This document shows, in pieces, positions 10,669-20,147 of a stretch of 64,000 nt of DNA (its first letter is position 1; each line of letters opens with the position of its first letter). A program made the translations under genes and the position numbers. The notes beneath the pieces were generated by a model, which was not told the origin of the DNA, did not search any database, and was given only the letters and a program-made list of their open reading frames with translations. Source of the stretch: Pseudoxanthomonas kaohsiungensis (GTDB lineage Bacteria; Pseudomonadota; Gammaproteobacteria; Xanthomonadales; Xanthomonadaceae); NCBI RefSeq assembly GCF_010211765.1, contig NZ_PDWO01000004.1, positions 124,001-188,000 of the forward strand, written 5' to 3'.

Positions 10669-11211
10669 ATGGCAGAAGAGCGTCAGCCGCGGGGCCGCGA
10701 TCGCGACCGCAACCGCGAAGAGAAAGTCGACGACGGCATGATCGAGAAGCTGGTCGCGGTCAACCGCGTCAGCAAGACCGTCAAGGGCGGCCGCCAGTTC
10801 ACCTTCACCGCGCTGACCGTGGTCGGCGACGGCGACGGCAAGGTCGGTTTCGGCTACGGCAAGGCCCGCGAGGTCCCGGTCGCCATCCAGAAGTCGATGG
10901 AGTATGCGCGCAAGGGCATGCTGACCGTCGACCTGAACAACGGCACCCTGTGGCACCCGGTGAAGGCCGGCCACGGCGCCGCGCGCGTGTTCATGCAGCC
11001 GGCCTCCGAAGGTACCGGCGTGATCGCCGGCGGCGCCATGCGCGCCGTCCTGGAAGCGGTCGGCGTGAAGAACGTGCTGGCCAAGGCCGTCGGTTCGCGC
11101 AACCCGATCAACCTGGTCCGCGCCACCCTGGCCGGCCTGGAAGCCATGCAGTCGCCGACCCGCATCGCGGCCAAGCGCGGCAAGAAGGCGGAGGAACTCC
11201 TCAATGGCTAA
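10669..11211 (+). CDS. rpsE: 30S ribosomal protein S5
   Basis: Decoding-fidelity protein of the small subunit. Its 180 residues exceed the 167 of E. coli mainly through a charged N-terminal stretch of about 20 residues ([17 protein letters not shown]). The S5 domains follow, with [16 protein letters not shown] and [19 protein letters not shown]. It overlaps rpmD by 8 bp. Confidence 0.98.
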   Translation: MAEERQPRGRDRDRNREEKVDDGMIEKLVAVNRVSKTVKGGRQFTFTALTVVGDGDGKVGFGYGKAREVPVAIQKSMEYARKGMLTVDLNNGTLWHPVKAGHGAARVFMQPASEGTGVIAGGAMRAVLEAVGVKNVLAKAVGSRNPINLVRATLAGLEAMQSPTRIAAKRGKKAEELLNG

Positions 11212-11395
11212 CGAGTCCAACAAGACCGTCAAGGTGCGCCTGGTGCGCGGCCTGCGCGGCACCCAGGCCCGCCACCGCCTGTCGGTCAAGGCCCTGGGCC
11301 TGAACAAGCTCAACGACGTGCGCGAGCTGAAGGACAGCCCGCAGGTCCGCGGTCTGATCAACCAGCTGCACTACCTGGTGCGGGTCGAGGACTAA
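11204..11395 (+). CDS. rpmD: 50S ribosomal protein L30
   Basis: Small 50S protein with 63 residues. It shows [32 protein letters not shown] and [12 protein letters not shown]. It overlaps the end of rpsE by 8 bp, so translation is probably coupled, and rplO starts 10 bp after its stop. Confidence 0.97.
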   Translation: MANESNKTVKVRLVRGLRGTQARHRLSVKALGLNKLNDVRELKDSPQVRGLINQLHYLVRVED

Positions 11396-11405
11396 GGAGA
11401 ACACC

Positions 11406-11843
11406 ATGCGTCTCAACACTCTCAAGCCCGCAGAGGGCGCCCGCCAGGAGCGGACCCGCGTCGGTCGCGGCATCGGTTCCGGCCTGGGCAAGACCGCCGG
11501 CCGCGGCCACAAGGGCTCGTTCGCCCGCTCCGGCAAGGGCAAGATCAAGGCAGGCTTCGAAGGCGGCCAGACCCCGATGCAGCGTCGCCTGCCGAAGGTC
11601 GGCTTCCGCTCGGTGACCGCCAAGGACACCGCCGAAGTGCTGCTGTACAAGCTCGACCTGGTCGAAGGCGACACCGTCGACTTCGCCACGCTGAAGGCGG
11701 CCAAGCTGGTTCCGTCGACGGCCAAGCGCGCCAAGATCGTCAAGAAGGGCGAACTGTCGCGCAAGCTGACCATCAAGGGCGTGCAGGTGACCGCGGGTGC
11801 CAAGACCGCGATCGAAGCCGCCGGCGGCAGCATCGAGGAGTAA
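11406..11843 (+). CDS. rplO: 50S ribosomal protein L15
   Basis: Late 50S assembly protein with 145 residues. It has the Gly-rich N-terminal arm [20 protein letters not shown], then [18 protein letters not shown] and the C-terminal ITAGAK-like segment [14 protein letters not shown]. It lies 7 bp before secY. Confidence 0.98.
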   Translation: MRLNTLKPAEGARQERTRVGRGIGSGLGKTAGRGHKGSFARSGKGKIKAGFEGGQTPMQRRLPKVGFRSVTAKDTAEVLLYKLDLVEGDTVDFATLKAAKLVPSTAKRAKIVKKGELSRKLTIKGVQVTAGAKTAIEAAGGSIEE

Positions 11844-11850
11844 GAAGCAC

Positions 11851-13206
11851 ATGGCGCAAGCTGGCATCGGCAATCTCGGCAGCGGCCTGGGCAAGTTCAC
11901 CGAACTTCGCCAGCGCCTGCTGTTCGTGCTGGGTGCGTTGGTCGTCTACCGGATCGGCTGTTTCGTGCCGGTCCCGGGCGTCAACCCCGATGCCATGCTC
12001 GCCATGATGCAGGCGCAGGGCGGCGGCATCGTGGACATGTTCAACATGTTCTCGGGCGGCGCCCTGCACCGCTTCAGCATTTTCGCGCTCAACGTGATGC
12101 CGTACATCTCGGCGTCGATCGTGATGCAGCTGGCCGTCCATATCTTCCCGGCGCTGAAGGCGCTGCAGAAGGAGGGCGAGTCCGGCCGCCGCAAGATCAC
12201 CCAGTACTCGCGCGTCGGCGCGGTGCTGCTGGCGGTGGTGCAGGGCGGAAGCATCGCCATGGCGCTGCAGAACCAGACCGCGCCGGGCGGCGTGCCGGTC
12301 GTCTATACCCCGGGCATCGGCTTCGTCCTGACCGCAGTGGTGGCGCTGACCGCCGGCACCATCTTCCTGATGTGGCTTGGCGAGCAGGTCACCGAGCGCG
12401 GCATCGGCAACGGCGTGTCGCTGATCATCTTCGCGGGTATCGTCGCCGGCCTGCCGTCGGCCGTGATCCAGACCGTGCAGGCCTACCAGAACGGCAGCCT
12501 CAACTTCCTGTCGCTGCTGCTGATCGTGGTGGTGGTGCTGGGCTTCACCTGGTTCGTGGTGTTCGTCGAGCGCGGCCAGCGCCGGATCACGGTCAACTAC
12601 GCGCGGCGCCAGGGTGGCCGCAACGCGTACATGAACCAGACCTCGTTCCTGCCGCTCAAGCTCAACATGTCGGGCGTGATCCCGGCGATCTTCGCCTCCA
12701 GCATCCTGGCGTTCCCGGCGACGCTGAGCATGTGGTCCGGCCAGGCCACGCAGGCGACCTGGCTGCAGCGCGTGTCCAATGCGCTGGCCCCGGGCGAGCC
12801 CCTGCACATGATCGTGTTCGCCGCGCTGATCACCGGCTTCGCGTTCTTCTATACCGCGCTGGTGTTCAACTCGCAGGAAACCGCGGACAACCTGAAGAAG
12901 TCCGGCGCGCTGATCCCGGGCATCCGGCCGGGCAAGGCCACCGCCGACTACATCGACGGCGTGCTGACCCGCCTGACCGCCGCCGGCGCCGCCTACCTGG
13001 TGATCGTCTGCCTCCTGCCGGAGGTGATGCGCACCCAGCTCAACACGTCGTTCTACTTCGGCGGCACCTCGCTGCTGATCGTGGTGGTCGTGGTGATGGA
13101 CTTCATCGCCCAGATCCAGGCCCACCTGATGTCGCACCAGTACGAGAGCCTTCTGAAGAAGGCCAACCTCAAGGGTGGCTCCCGCGGCGGTCTCGCCCGG
13201 GGCTGA
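11851..13206 (+). CDS. secY: Preprotein translocase subunit SecY
   Basis: Channel-forming inner-membrane protein of the Sec translocon. ATG 11851 ([14 protein letters not shown]) gives 451 residues; longer in-frame extensions run into rplO and are rejected. About ten hydrophobic helices are readable. Landmarks include [12 protein letters not shown] in the plug region, [20 protein letters not shown], and the cytoplasmic loop [13 protein letters not shown]. The rpmJ gene that follows secY in many bacteria is absent. Confidence 0.98.
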   Translation: MAQAGIGNLGSGLGKFTELRQRLLFVLGALVVYRIGCFVPVPGVNPDAMLAMMQAQGGGIVDMFNMFSGGALHRFSIFALNVMPYISASIVMQLAVHIFPALKALQKEGESGRRKITQYSRVGAVLLAVVQGGSIAMALQNQTAPGGVPVVYTPGIGFVLTAVVALTAGTIFLMWLGEQVTERGIGNGVSLIIFAGIVAGLPSAVIQTVQAYQNGSLNFLSLLLIVVVVLGFTWFVVFVERGQRRITVNYARRQGGRNAYMNQTSFLPLKLNMSGVIPAIFASSILAFPATLSMWSGQATQATWLQRVSNALAPGEPLHMIVFAALITGFAFFYTALVFNSQETADNLKKSGALIPGIRPGKATADYIDGVLTRLTAAGAAYLVIVCLLPEVMRTQLNTSFYFGGTSLLIVVVVVMDFIAQIQAHLMSHQYESLLKKANLKGGSRGGLARG

Positions 13207-13529
13207 CCCCAGATTCCATCCCGGCGGACCCATTCCGCCGGCATCCGGACATGACCGGATCAACCAAATGGGCGGCCCTCGCGACGTCTCGCGCGAGGGT
13301 GAGATTCTGCGGTGCCGCGCTGGAGTAGCGCGGCCGGCCACCGGGCAACCGGGCGGTCAGCGGGATCCGGCGCCGGAGCATGGGCACACTCCCCATGCCG
13401 GGTCCAGGGCCTTCGGGCCCCGGGCTTCCAAGTAATCCGGGACATTGATAGAATTCGCAGTTCACTTTTGAACCATCCTGTCGGGCGTGCCCTGGGCGCG
13501 TGCCGACCCTCAAGTTTGGAGATCGCGTC
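13207..13529 (+). other. 323-bp secY-rpsM spacer with hairpin and weak promoter; no rpmJ
   Basis: No gene is visible. The expected 37-38-residue L36 frame is not present on either strand. A GGGCC-TTCG-GGCCC hairpin (13407-13420) has a stable UUCG loop but no T-run. A possible promoter, TTCCAA (13426-13431), 17 bp, TAGAAT (13449-13454), lies 75 bp before rpsM and could serve the alpha block (rpsM-rpsK-rpsD-rpoA). Confidence 0.45.
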
Positions 13530-13886
13530 ATGGCGCGTATTGCAGGCGTCAACCTGCCGACTCAGAAGCACGTCTGGGTGGGATTGCAGAGCATCTTTGG
13601 CATCGGCCGGACCCGGTCGAAGAAGGTGTGCGAAGCCGCGGGTGTGGCTTCCAACACCAAGATCCGTGACCTGTCCGAGCCCGAAGTCGAGCGCCTGCGC
13701 GCCGAAGTCGGCAAGTACGTGGTCGAAGGCGACCTGCGTCGCGAAATCGGCATCGCCATCAAGCGACTGATGGACCTGGGCTGCTACCGCGGCCTGCGTC
13801 ACCGTCGTGGCCTGCCCCTGCGCGGCCAGCGCACCCGCACCAACGCCCGCACCCGCAAGGGTCCGCGCAAGGCGATCAGGAAGTAA
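13530..13886 (+). CDS. rpsM: 30S ribosomal protein S13
   Basis: Small-subunit head protein contacting the P-site tRNA and the 50S subunit. ATG 13530 ([19 protein letters not shown]) gives 118 residues as in E. coli; the in-frame GTG at 13500 adds ten residues foreign to the family. The C-terminal [20 protein letters not shown] tail is intact. Confidence 0.97.
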   Translation: MARIAGVNLPTQKHVWVGLQSIFGIGRTRSKKVCEAAGVASNTKIRDLSEPEVERLRAEVGKYVVEGDLRREIGIAIKRLMDLGCYRGLRHRRGLPLRGQRTRTNARTRKGPRKAIRK

Positions 13887-13898
13887 GGGATACCGACC

Positions 13899-14291
13899 AT
13901 GGCAAAGCCGGCAGCAGCCAAGACCAAGAAGAAGATCAAGCGCGTCGTCACCGACGGCATCGCGCATGTCCACGCTTCTTTCAACAACACCATCGTGACG
14001 ATCACCGACCGCCAGGGCAACGCGCTCTCGTGGGCGACTTCGGGCGGCGCGGGTTTCCGCGGCTCGCGCAAGTCGACCCCGTTCGCCGCGCAGGTCGCCG
14101 CCGAGAAGGCCGGCAAGGCCGCGCTCGACTACGGTGTGAAGTCGCTTGAAGTCCGCATCAAGGGGCCGGGCCCGGGTCGTGAATCGGCCGTCCGCTCGCT
14201 CAACAACGTGGGCTACAAGATCACCAACATCATCGACGTGACGCCAATCCCGCACAACGGGTGCCGTCCGCCGAAGAAGCGTCGCGTCTAA
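13899..14291 (+). CDS. rpsK: 30S ribosomal protein S11
   Basis: Platform protein of the small subunit, with 130 residues. [19 protein letters not shown] is near residue 25. The C-terminal [20 protein letters not shown] includes the Asn-Gly pair that forms isoaspartate in some bacteria. It lies 12 bp after rpsM. Confidence 0.98.
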   Translation: MAKPAAAKTKKKIKRVVTDGIAHVHASFNNTIVTITDRQGNALSWATSGGAGFRGSRKSTPFAAQVAAEKAGKAALDYGVKSLEVRIKGPGPGRESAVRSLNNVGYKITNIIDVTPIPHNGCRPPKKRRV

Positions 14292-14305
14292 GGGGGCGAT
14301 AAGAA

Positions 14306-14935
14306 ATGGCTCGTTATATCGGTCCTACCTGTAAGCTCGCGCGCCGCGAAGGCGCCGATCTTTCCCTCAAGAGCCCGGCCCGTGCGCTGGACTCCAAGTG
14401 CAAGCTGGAGCAGAAGCCCGGCCAGCACGGCGCGACCGCGCGCAAGGGCAAGCTGTCCGACTACGCCACCCAGCTGCGCGAGAAGCAGAAGGTCAAGCGC
14501 ATCTACGGCCTGCTGGAGCGCCAGTTCCGCAACTACTACAAGAAGGCCTCGACCAAGAAGGGCAACACCGGCGAGAACCTGCTGCAGCTGCTGGAAACCC
14601 GCCTGGACAACGTGATCTACCGCATGGGTTTCGCGGTCACGCGTCCGTCGGCGCGCCAGCTGGTCAGCCACCGCGGCGTGCTGGTCAACGGCAAGCCGGT
14701 GAACCTGCCGTCGTACCAGGTCAAGGCCGGCGACGCGATCGCCCTGTCCGAGAAGGCGCAGAAGCAGCTGCGCGTCCAGGAAGCCCTGACCGTGGCCGAG
14801 CAGCACGACATGACCCCGTCGTGGATCGAGGTCGACGCCAAGAAGTTCGCCGGCGTGTTCAAGGCCGTCCCGGACCGGGCCGACCTGCCGGCCGACATCA
14901 ACGAAGCGCTGATCGTCGAGCTGTACTCGAAGTAA
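14306..14935 (+). CDS. rpsD: 30S ribosomal protein S4
   Basis: Primary 16S rRNA binding protein and, in E. coli, the repressor of the alpha operon. It has 209 residues with [18 protein letters not shown] at the start. The S4 RNA-binding domain is centred on [20 protein letters not shown]. The spacer to rpoA is 156 bp and carries a CCGCGCCC/GGGCGCGG hairpin at 14949-14968. Confidence 0.98.
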   Translation: MARYIGPTCKLARREGADLSLKSPARALDSKCKLEQKPGQHGATARKGKLSDYATQLREKQKVKRIYGLLERQFRNYYKKASTKKGNTGENLLQLLETRLDNVIYRMGFAVTRPSARQLVSHRGVLVNGKPVNLPSYQVKAGDAIALSEKAQKQLRVQEALTVAEQHDMTPSWIEVDAKKFAGVFKAVPDRADLPADINEALIVELYSK

Positions 14936-15091
14936 CAGTGGCTGGCCGCCGCGCCCTCCCGGGCGCGGCGCCGCATCCCACACCCCGGCCGGATCGCGTC
15001 GCCCCGCCTTCCGGCCGCCCCCGGATGACGGGGCCACAAGCCAGAGCCGGCGGTTCCCAGATCGTCGGCTCATTGCAGGAGAATCCGCAAC

Positions 15092-16090
15092 ATGACGGTT
15101 ACCGCCAACCAGGTCCTGCGTCCCCGCGGACCGCAGATCGAACGCCTCACCGACAATCGCGCCAAGATCGTGATCGAACCGCTCGAGCGCGGTTACGGCC
15201 ACACGCTGGGCAACGCGCTGCGCCGCGTCCTGCTGTCCTCGATCCCCGGCTTCGCGATCACCGAGGTCGAGATCGACGGCGTGCTGCACGAGTACACCAC
15301 GGTCGAAGGCCTGCAGGAGGACGTGCTGGAAGTCCTGCTGAACCTGAAGGACGTCGCCATCCGCATGCACAACGGCGAGAGCGCCACCCTGAGCCTGTCC
15401 AAGCAGGGTCCGGGCGTGGTCACCGCCGGTGACATCAAGACCGACCACAACGTCGAGATCCTCAACGTCGACCACGTGATCTGCCACCTCACCAAGGACA
15501 CGGCGCTGAACATGCGCCTGAAGATCGAGCGCGGCTTCGGCTACCAGCCGGCGACCGCCCGTCGCCGTCCGGACGAGGAAACCCGCACGATCGGCCGCCT
15601 GGTCCTGGACGCCTCGTTCTCGCCGGTCCGCCGCGTCGCCTACGCCGTGGAAGCCGCGCGCGTGGAGCAGCGCACCGACCTGGACAAGCTGGTCCTGGAC
15701 ATCGAGACCAACGGCACGATCGACGCCGAGGAAGCCGTGCGCACCGCCGCCGACATCCTCAGCGACCAGCTGTCGGTGTTCGGCGACTTCACCCACCGCG
15801 ACCGTGGCGCCGCCAAGGCCACCCCGACCGGCGTGGATCCGGTGCTGCTGCGCCCGATCGACGACCTCGAGCTGACCGTGCGTTCGGCCAACTGCCTCAA
15901 GGCCGAGAGCATCTACTACATCGGCGACCTGATCCAGAAGACCGAGGTCGAGCTGCTCAAGACCCCGAACCTGGGCAAGAAGTCGCTGACCGAGATCAAG
16001 GAAGTCCTCGCCCAGCGTGGCCTTTCGCTCGGCATGAAGCTCGAGAACTGGCCGCCGGCGGGCGTCGCCGCCCACGGCATGCTCGGCTAA
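15092..16090 (+). CDS. rpoA: DNA-directed RNA polymerase subunit alpha
   Basis: Scaffold for RNA polymerase assembly. Its 332 residues compare with 329 in E. coli. The N-terminal domain has [20 protein letters not shown] near residue 30. The C-terminal domain that binds UP elements and activators has [20 protein letters not shown] and [21 protein letters not shown] 20-residue Ala/Thr-containing linker joins them. Confidence 0.98.
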   Translation: MTVTANQVLRPRGPQIERLTDNRAKIVIEPLERGYGHTLGNALRRVLLSSIPGFAITEVEIDGVLHEYTTVEGLQEDVLEVLLNLKDVAIRMHNGESATLSLSKQGPGVVTAGDIKTDHNVEILNVDHVICHLTKDTALNMRLKIERGFGYQPATARRRPDEETRTIGRLVLDASFSPVRRVAYAVEAARVEQRTDLDKLVLDIETNGTIDAEEAVRTAADILSDQLSVFGDFTHRDRGAAKATPTGVDPVLLRPIDDLELTVRSANCLKAESIYYIGDLIQKTEVELLKTPNLGKKSLTEIKEVLAQRGLSLGMKLENWPPAGVAAHGMLG

Positions 16091-16100
16091 GAAGCAACAC

Positions 16101-16133
16101 CGTTCCCGCATCCATCGCGATGCGGGAACGTTT
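16101..16133 (+). terminator. Terminator-like hairpin between rpoA and rplQ
   Basis: A perfect 12-bp stem, CGTTCCCGCATC with GATGCGGGAACG around a CATCGC loop, lies 10 bp after rpoA and is followed by TTT. The stem is strong but the T-run is short, so partial termination or attenuation is more likely than a full stop. rplQ follows after about 140 bp with no clear promoter. Confidence 0.5.
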
Positions 16134-16271
16134 CGGCGCCGACGGGCCTGAAGGCCCGCGGCGACTCACCGGCCAAGGAGTGCCGGTTCGGGCCAGCGCA
16201 GTCCACAGCAGCAACGCCTGGATGGCGACAGCGAACCACAACCGCCACAACATTCCACAGGAACCACGACC

Positions 16272-16643
16272 ATGCGCCACCAGAAAGCCGGCCGCAAGTT
16301 CAGCCGCACCAGCGCCCACCGCGAAGCGATGTTCAAGAACATGGCCGCCTCGCTGTTCAAGCACGAACTGATCAAGACCACCCTGCCCAAGGCCAAGGAA
16401 CTGCGCCGCGTCGCCGAGCCGCTGATCACCCTGGCCAAGGTCGACAGCGTCGCCAACCGCCGCCTGGCGTTCGCCCGCCTGCGTGACAAGGAAGCCGTCG
16501 GCAACCTGTTCACCATGCTGGGCCCGCGCTACCAGGGCCGCCCGGGCGGCTACCTGCGCATCCTCAAGTGCGGCTTCCGCGCCGGCGACAACGCGCCGAT
16601 GGCGTATGTCGAGCTGGTCGATCGCCCGCAGGCCGCCGAGTAA
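16272..16643 (+). CDS. rplQ: 50S ribosomal protein L17
   Basis: Tunnel-exit region protein and last gene of the block. It has 123 residues with [20 protein letters not shown] and [19 protein letters not shown]. It ends [17 protein letters not shown] 181-bp spacer with a hairpin separates it from rpoA and a strong terminator follows. Confidence 0.98.
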   Translation: MRHQKAGRKFSRTSAHREAMFKNMAASLFKHELIKTTLPKAKELRRVAEPLITLAKVDSVANRRLAFARLRDKEAVGNLFTMLGPRYQGRPGGYLRILKCGFRAGDNAPMAYVELVDRPQAAE

Positions 16644-16689
16644 TCCGGCACGACACATTCCGTCCGCCGCCCCCGTGGCGACGGGATCG

Positions 16690-16717
16690 AAAGCCCCGGC
16701 ACGGCCGGGGCTTTTTC
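16690..16717 (+). terminator. Intrinsic terminator after rplQ
   Basis: AGCCCCGGC-ACG-GCCGGGGCT (16692-16712) is preceded by AA and followed by TTTTCG. The A-run/T-run symmetry and 9-bp GC stem are those of a Rho-independent terminator. It closes the ribosomal-protein supercluster. Confidence 0.88.
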
Positions 16718-16803
16718 GTTTCAGGCGCGACGATTACCGTTGCGGCCCCGGATGCGGAATAATCGCTGCATCTTCCCTGCGGGCGGCGGCCCCGATCCTG
16801 CCA

Positions 16804-17322
16804 ATGAATCCTTTCCGCTGGAGTTTCCGCGCGCAGTTCCTCGCCGGCTTCCTCGGTTGCGTCGCGCTTGTCGGCTACGCGATCTATACCCAGCTCTACC
16901 AGGGCCTGGAACCCTGCCCGCTGTGCATCTTCCAGCGCATCGCCTACGCGGCGCTGGGACTGGTGTTCCTGCTCGGTGGCCTGCATGCGCCGCGTTCCCC
17001 GGGCGGCCGCGGCTTCTACGGCGTGCTGGTGCTGCTGGCGTCGGCCGTCGGCATCGGCATCGCCGGCCGCCATGTGTGGCTGCAATCCCTGCCCAAGGAG
17101 CTGGCGCCGTCGTGCGGTCCGCCCCTGTCGTTCCTGCAGGAGACACACGGCCCGCTCGAGCTGGTGCGCAAGGTGCTCACGGGCACCGGCAACTGCGGCG
17201 ATGTCGACTGGACCCTGTTCGGCCTCAGCATGCCGGCCTGGAGCCTGGCCGGCTTCGTCCTGCTGGCGCTGTGGGGCCTGTTCGCCGCCTTCCGGCGCCG
17301 CAAGGGACGCAACCGCCTGTGA
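16804..17322 (+). CDS. dsbB: Disulfide bond formation protein B
   Basis: Inner-membrane oxidoreductase that reoxidises periplasmic DsbA and passes electrons to quinone. ATG 16804 gives 172 residues with four hydrophobic segments. The first periplasmic pair is in EPCPLCIFQR near residue 38. The second pair is the Cys of APSCGPP and the Cys of GTGNCGDVDW. Upstream frame extension runs into rplQ DNA and is rejected. The DAHP synthase gene starts 25 bp after its stop, so the two may be cotranscribed. Confidence 0.95.
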   Translation: MNPFRWSFRAQFLAGFLGCVALVGYAIYTQLYQGLEPCPLCIFQRIAYAALGLVFLLGGLHAPRSPGGRGFYGVLVLLASAVGIGIAGRHVWLQSLPKELAPSCGPPLSFLQETHGPLELVRKVLTGTGNCGDVDWTLFGLSMPAWSLAGFVLLALWGLFAAFRRRKGRNRL

Positions 17323-17347
17323 TCCTCCTTCCGACGCGAACCCGCCC

Positions 17348-18742
17348 ATGAGCACGCCCGAGCGCACCCTGCACGCCGTCGACCTGGCGCAGAGCTGGTC
17401 GCCTTCCAGCTGGCGCGCCCGTCCGGCGCTGCAGATGCCGCAATACCCCGATGCAGCCGCGCTGGAGGCGGCGCTGGCCGAGCTGCGGCAGCTGCCGCCA
17501 CTGGTGACCTCGTGGGAGATCTTCGCGCTGAAGAAGCAGCTCGCCGAAGCGCAGGAAGGCAAGCGTTTCCTGCTGCAGGGCGGCGACTGCGCCGAGAACT
17601 TCAGCGACTGCGAGTCCGGCACCATTTCCAACCGGCTCAAGGTGCTGCTGCAGATGAGCCTGGTGCTGGTCCATGGCCTGCGGCTGCCGGTGGTCCGCGT
17701 CGGCCGCTTCGCCGGCCAGTACGCCAAGCCGCGATCGGCCGACCTGGAAACCCGTGGCGAGGTCAGCCTTCCGAGTTATCGCGGCGACGTGGTCAACGGC
17801 CCGGCGTTCACGGCGGAAGCGCGCGTGCCCGATCCCCGGCGCATGATCACCGCGCATGCGCGCTCGGCGATGACGATGAACTTCGTGCGCGCGCTGATCG
17901 ACGGCGGTTTCGCCGACCTGCACCATCCCGAGTACTGGAGCCTGAGCTGGGTCGGCTGCTCGCCGCTGGCCGAGGACTACCAGAAGATGGTGAACTCGAT
18001 CGGCGACGCCGTGCGGTTCATGGAGACGCTGGCCGGCGTGGAGGTGCACAACCTCAACCGGATCGATTTCTACACCTCGCACGAAGCCCTGTTGCTGCCG
18101 TACGAGGAGGCGCTGACACGGCAGGTACCGCGGCAGTGGGGCTGGTTCAACCTGTCCACGCACTATCCGTGGATCGGCATGCGCACCGCCGCGCTGGACG
18201 GCGCCCACGTGGAGTACTTCCGCGGCATCCGCAATCCGATCGCGATCAAGGTGGGCCCGTCGGTGCAGCCGGACCAGCTGCTGCGCCTGGTCGACGTGCT
18301 CAACCCGGATGACGAGCCCGGGCGGCTGACCTTCATCCACCGCATGGGGGCCGCCCAGATCGCGGACCGGCTGCCACCGCTGCTCGATGCCGTCCGCCGC
18401 GACGGCCGGCGCGTGCTGTGGGTCTGCGATGCGATGCACGGCAACACCGAGAGCACTGCCAACGGCTATAAGACCCGCCGCTTCGCCAACATCCTGTCCG
18501 AGGTGGAGCAGTCCTTCGACCTGCATGCAGCCGCCGGGACGCGTCTGGGTGGCGTGCACCTGGAGCTCACCGGGGAAGACGTGACCGAATGCACCGGTGG
18601 GGCGCGCGAACTGACCGAGGTCGACCTCGAGCGCGCCTACCGCTCCTCCGTGGACCCGCGGCTCAACTACGAGCAGTCGCTGGAGATCGCGATGGCGATC
18701 GTGCGCAAGCAGGGCCAGCGCAGCGGCGACGCATCGACCTGA
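17348..18742 (+). CDS. 3-deoxy-7-phosphoheptulonate synthase, class II
   Basis: First enzyme of the shikimate pathway: condenses phosphoenolpyruvate with erythrose 4-phosphate. This is the plant/actinobacterial type II family, not the AroFGH type. ATG 17348 (MSTPERTLHAVDL) gives 464 residues. Landmarks are LLQGGDCAENF with the metal-binding Cys near residue 80, RVGRFAGQYAKPRS, KVGPSV, and CDAMHGNT near residue 360. Upstream in-frame residues overlap dsbB in another frame and are rejected. Confidence 0.95.
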   Translation: MSTPERTLHAVDLAQSWSPSSWRARPALQMPQYPDAAALEAALAELRQLPPLVTSWEIFALKKQLAEAQEGKRFLLQGGDCAENFSDCESGTISNRLKVLLQMSLVLVHGLRLPVVRVGRFAGQYAKPRSADLETRGEVSLPSYRGDVVNGPAFTAEARVPDPRRMITAHARSAMTMNFVRALIDGGFADLHHPEYWSLSWVGCSPLAEDYQKMVNSIGDAVRFMETLAGVEVHNLNRIDFYTSHEALLLPYEEALTRQVPRQWGWFNLSTHYPWIGMRTAALDGAHVEYFRGIRNPIAIKVGPSVQPDQLLRLVDVLNPDDEPGRLTFIHRMGAAQIADRLPPLLDAVRRDGRRVLWVCDAMHGNTESTANGYKTRRFANILSEVEQSFDLHAAAGTRLGGVHLELTGEDVTECTGGARELTEVDLERAYRSSVDPRLNYEQSLEIAMAIVRKQGQRSGDAST

Positions 18743-18889
18743 GCCACGCGCGCCAGGGCACGCAAGGATAGGGCTTGGCGCTGCAGCAGCGGGGCGCCCC
18801 GCGTATCGCCGCGTCTCGCTCATCCTCGAAGGGCACTCAACGCGCGCTGCGACCTTCCGTGGCGTGCCGCCGCCAGCCGACGCCACCAT

Positions 18890-18916
18890 CACCCCGCATC
18901 CTGCAGGATGGGAAGC
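18890..18916 (+). other. Palindrome in the spacer before the MscS gene
   Basis: CATCCTGCAGGATG at 18897-18910 is a perfect 14-bp palindrome inside the 259-bp gap between the DAHP synthase and MscS genes. It has no T-run. It could be a protein site or part of the 3' end of the upstream message; nothing else was recognised in this gap. Confidence 0.25.
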
Positions 18917-19001
18917 CATCGCGCGTTCCATCGCGTGGCTCCTGCCTGGAGCCACACGCGTGCCACGCGCACCTTCCCGAGCCCCCCACAGGAGGAGAAC
19001 G

Positions 19002-20138
19002 ATGGACGCATGGAGTTGGAGCCACTGGGGAGACTACGTGGTCCCATTGGGCGGGGCGTTGCTGCTCGGCCTGCTCGTCCATTTCGGATTGCGCCTGCTT
19101 GCGCGCCGAGCCGCCCAGCGCGACTCAAGCCGGGCGCGCTGGGTGCGGGTGGTGACCGTGCCGATGGCATTCGCGCTGCCGCTGCTGTTCGTGAGCGTGG
19201 CGGTGCGCACGGTGCCGATGCCCGAATCGCAGCTGGAGCTGTGGATCCACGTGCTGCGCCTGGCGCTGCTCGCCTGCGTCACCTGGCTGCTGGTGCGCAT
19301 CGTCGGGGCGATCGAGTCCTCGATCCTGCGCCGCAATCCGATGGAGGTCGCCGACAACCTGCATGCGCGGCGGATCCAGACCCAGGCGCGGGTGCTCAGC
19401 CGCATCGCCATGGGCACCATCATCCTGCTCGGCGTCTCCCTGGCGCTGATGACGTTTCCCGCGGTGCGCCAGATTGGCACCACGCTACTGGCCTCGGCCG
19501 GCATCATGGGCCTGGTGGCCGGCATCGCCGCACGGCCGGTGTTCGGCAACCTGATCGCCGGCCTGCAGATCGCGCTGGCGCAGCCGATCCGCCTGGACGA
19601 CGTGGTGATCGTGGAGGGCGAGTGGGGGCGGATCGAGGAGATCTCCAGCACGTACGTCGTGGTGCGCATCTGGGACGAGCGCAGGATGGTGGTGCCGTTG
19701 TCCTGGTTCATCGAGAACCCGTTCCAGAACTGGACGCGCAGCACGGCGCAGATGCTGGGTACGGCGTTCCTGTGGCTCGACTACCGCACGCCGATGGACC
19801 AGGTCCGCGCGGAGCTTGAGCGCATCTGCCACGACGATCCGCGCTGGGATGGCCGCGTCTGCATCGCCCAGGTCACCGAAACCAGCGAGCACGTCATGCA
19901 GGTGCGGTTGCTCGTCAGTGCCAGGGATTCGGGCGAGGCGTTCGACCTGCGCTGCGCGGTGCGGGAGCGGATGATCGCCTTCCTGGCCGAGCACCACCCG
20001 CAGGCGTTGCCGAGGTTGCGTGCGCAGGTCGAACGGCACGCAGAGGCTGCCGGTGCCTCGCCGACGCAGCTGCCGGCGGCCGGCATTCCGAGTTCCCCGC
20101 GTGCCGAAGACGTCGACGACCTGCCCGGAACGCCATGA
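19002..20138 (+). CDS. Mechanosensitive ion channel of the MscS family
   Basis: Predicted inner-membrane channel that opens under hypo-osmotic tension. ATG 19002 (MDAWSWSHWGDYVV) is preceded by GGAGGAG and gives 378 residues. Four or five hydrophobic helices occupy the first 175 residues. The pore helix and beta domain follow as GLVAGIAARPVFGNLIAGLQ, then LDDVVIVEGEWGRIEEISST and RRMVVPLSWFIENPFQNW. The C-terminal 40 residues are Pro/Ala-rich and variable. It is close to the YbdG/YnaI-like larger MscS proteins; gating properties cannot be read. Confidence 0.9.
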   Translation: MDAWSWSHWGDYVVPLGGALLLGLLVHFGLRLLARRAAQRDSSRARWVRVVTVPMAFALPLLFVSVAVRTVPMPESQLELWIHVLRLALLACVTWLLVRIVGAIESSILRRNPMEVADNLHARRIQTQARVLSRIAMGTIILLGVSLALMTFPAVRQIGTTLLASAGIMGLVAGIAARPVFGNLIAGLQIALAQPIRLDDVVIVEGEWGRIEEISSTYVVVRIWDERRMVVPLSWFIENPFQNWTRSTAQMLGTAFLWLDYRTPMDQVRAELERICHDDPRWDGRVCIAQVTETSEHVMQVRLLVSARDSGEAFDLRCAVRERMIAFLAEHHPQALPRLRAQVERHAEAAGASPTQLPAAGIPSSPRAEDVDDLPGTP

Positions 20139-20147
20139 GACGAGGCT

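Noticed and set aside
13207-13529. Possible rpmJ (L36) in the secY-rpsM spacer
   Set aside because: No frame of about 37 residues with the family's Lys/Arg-rich start and Cys/His pattern was found on either strand.
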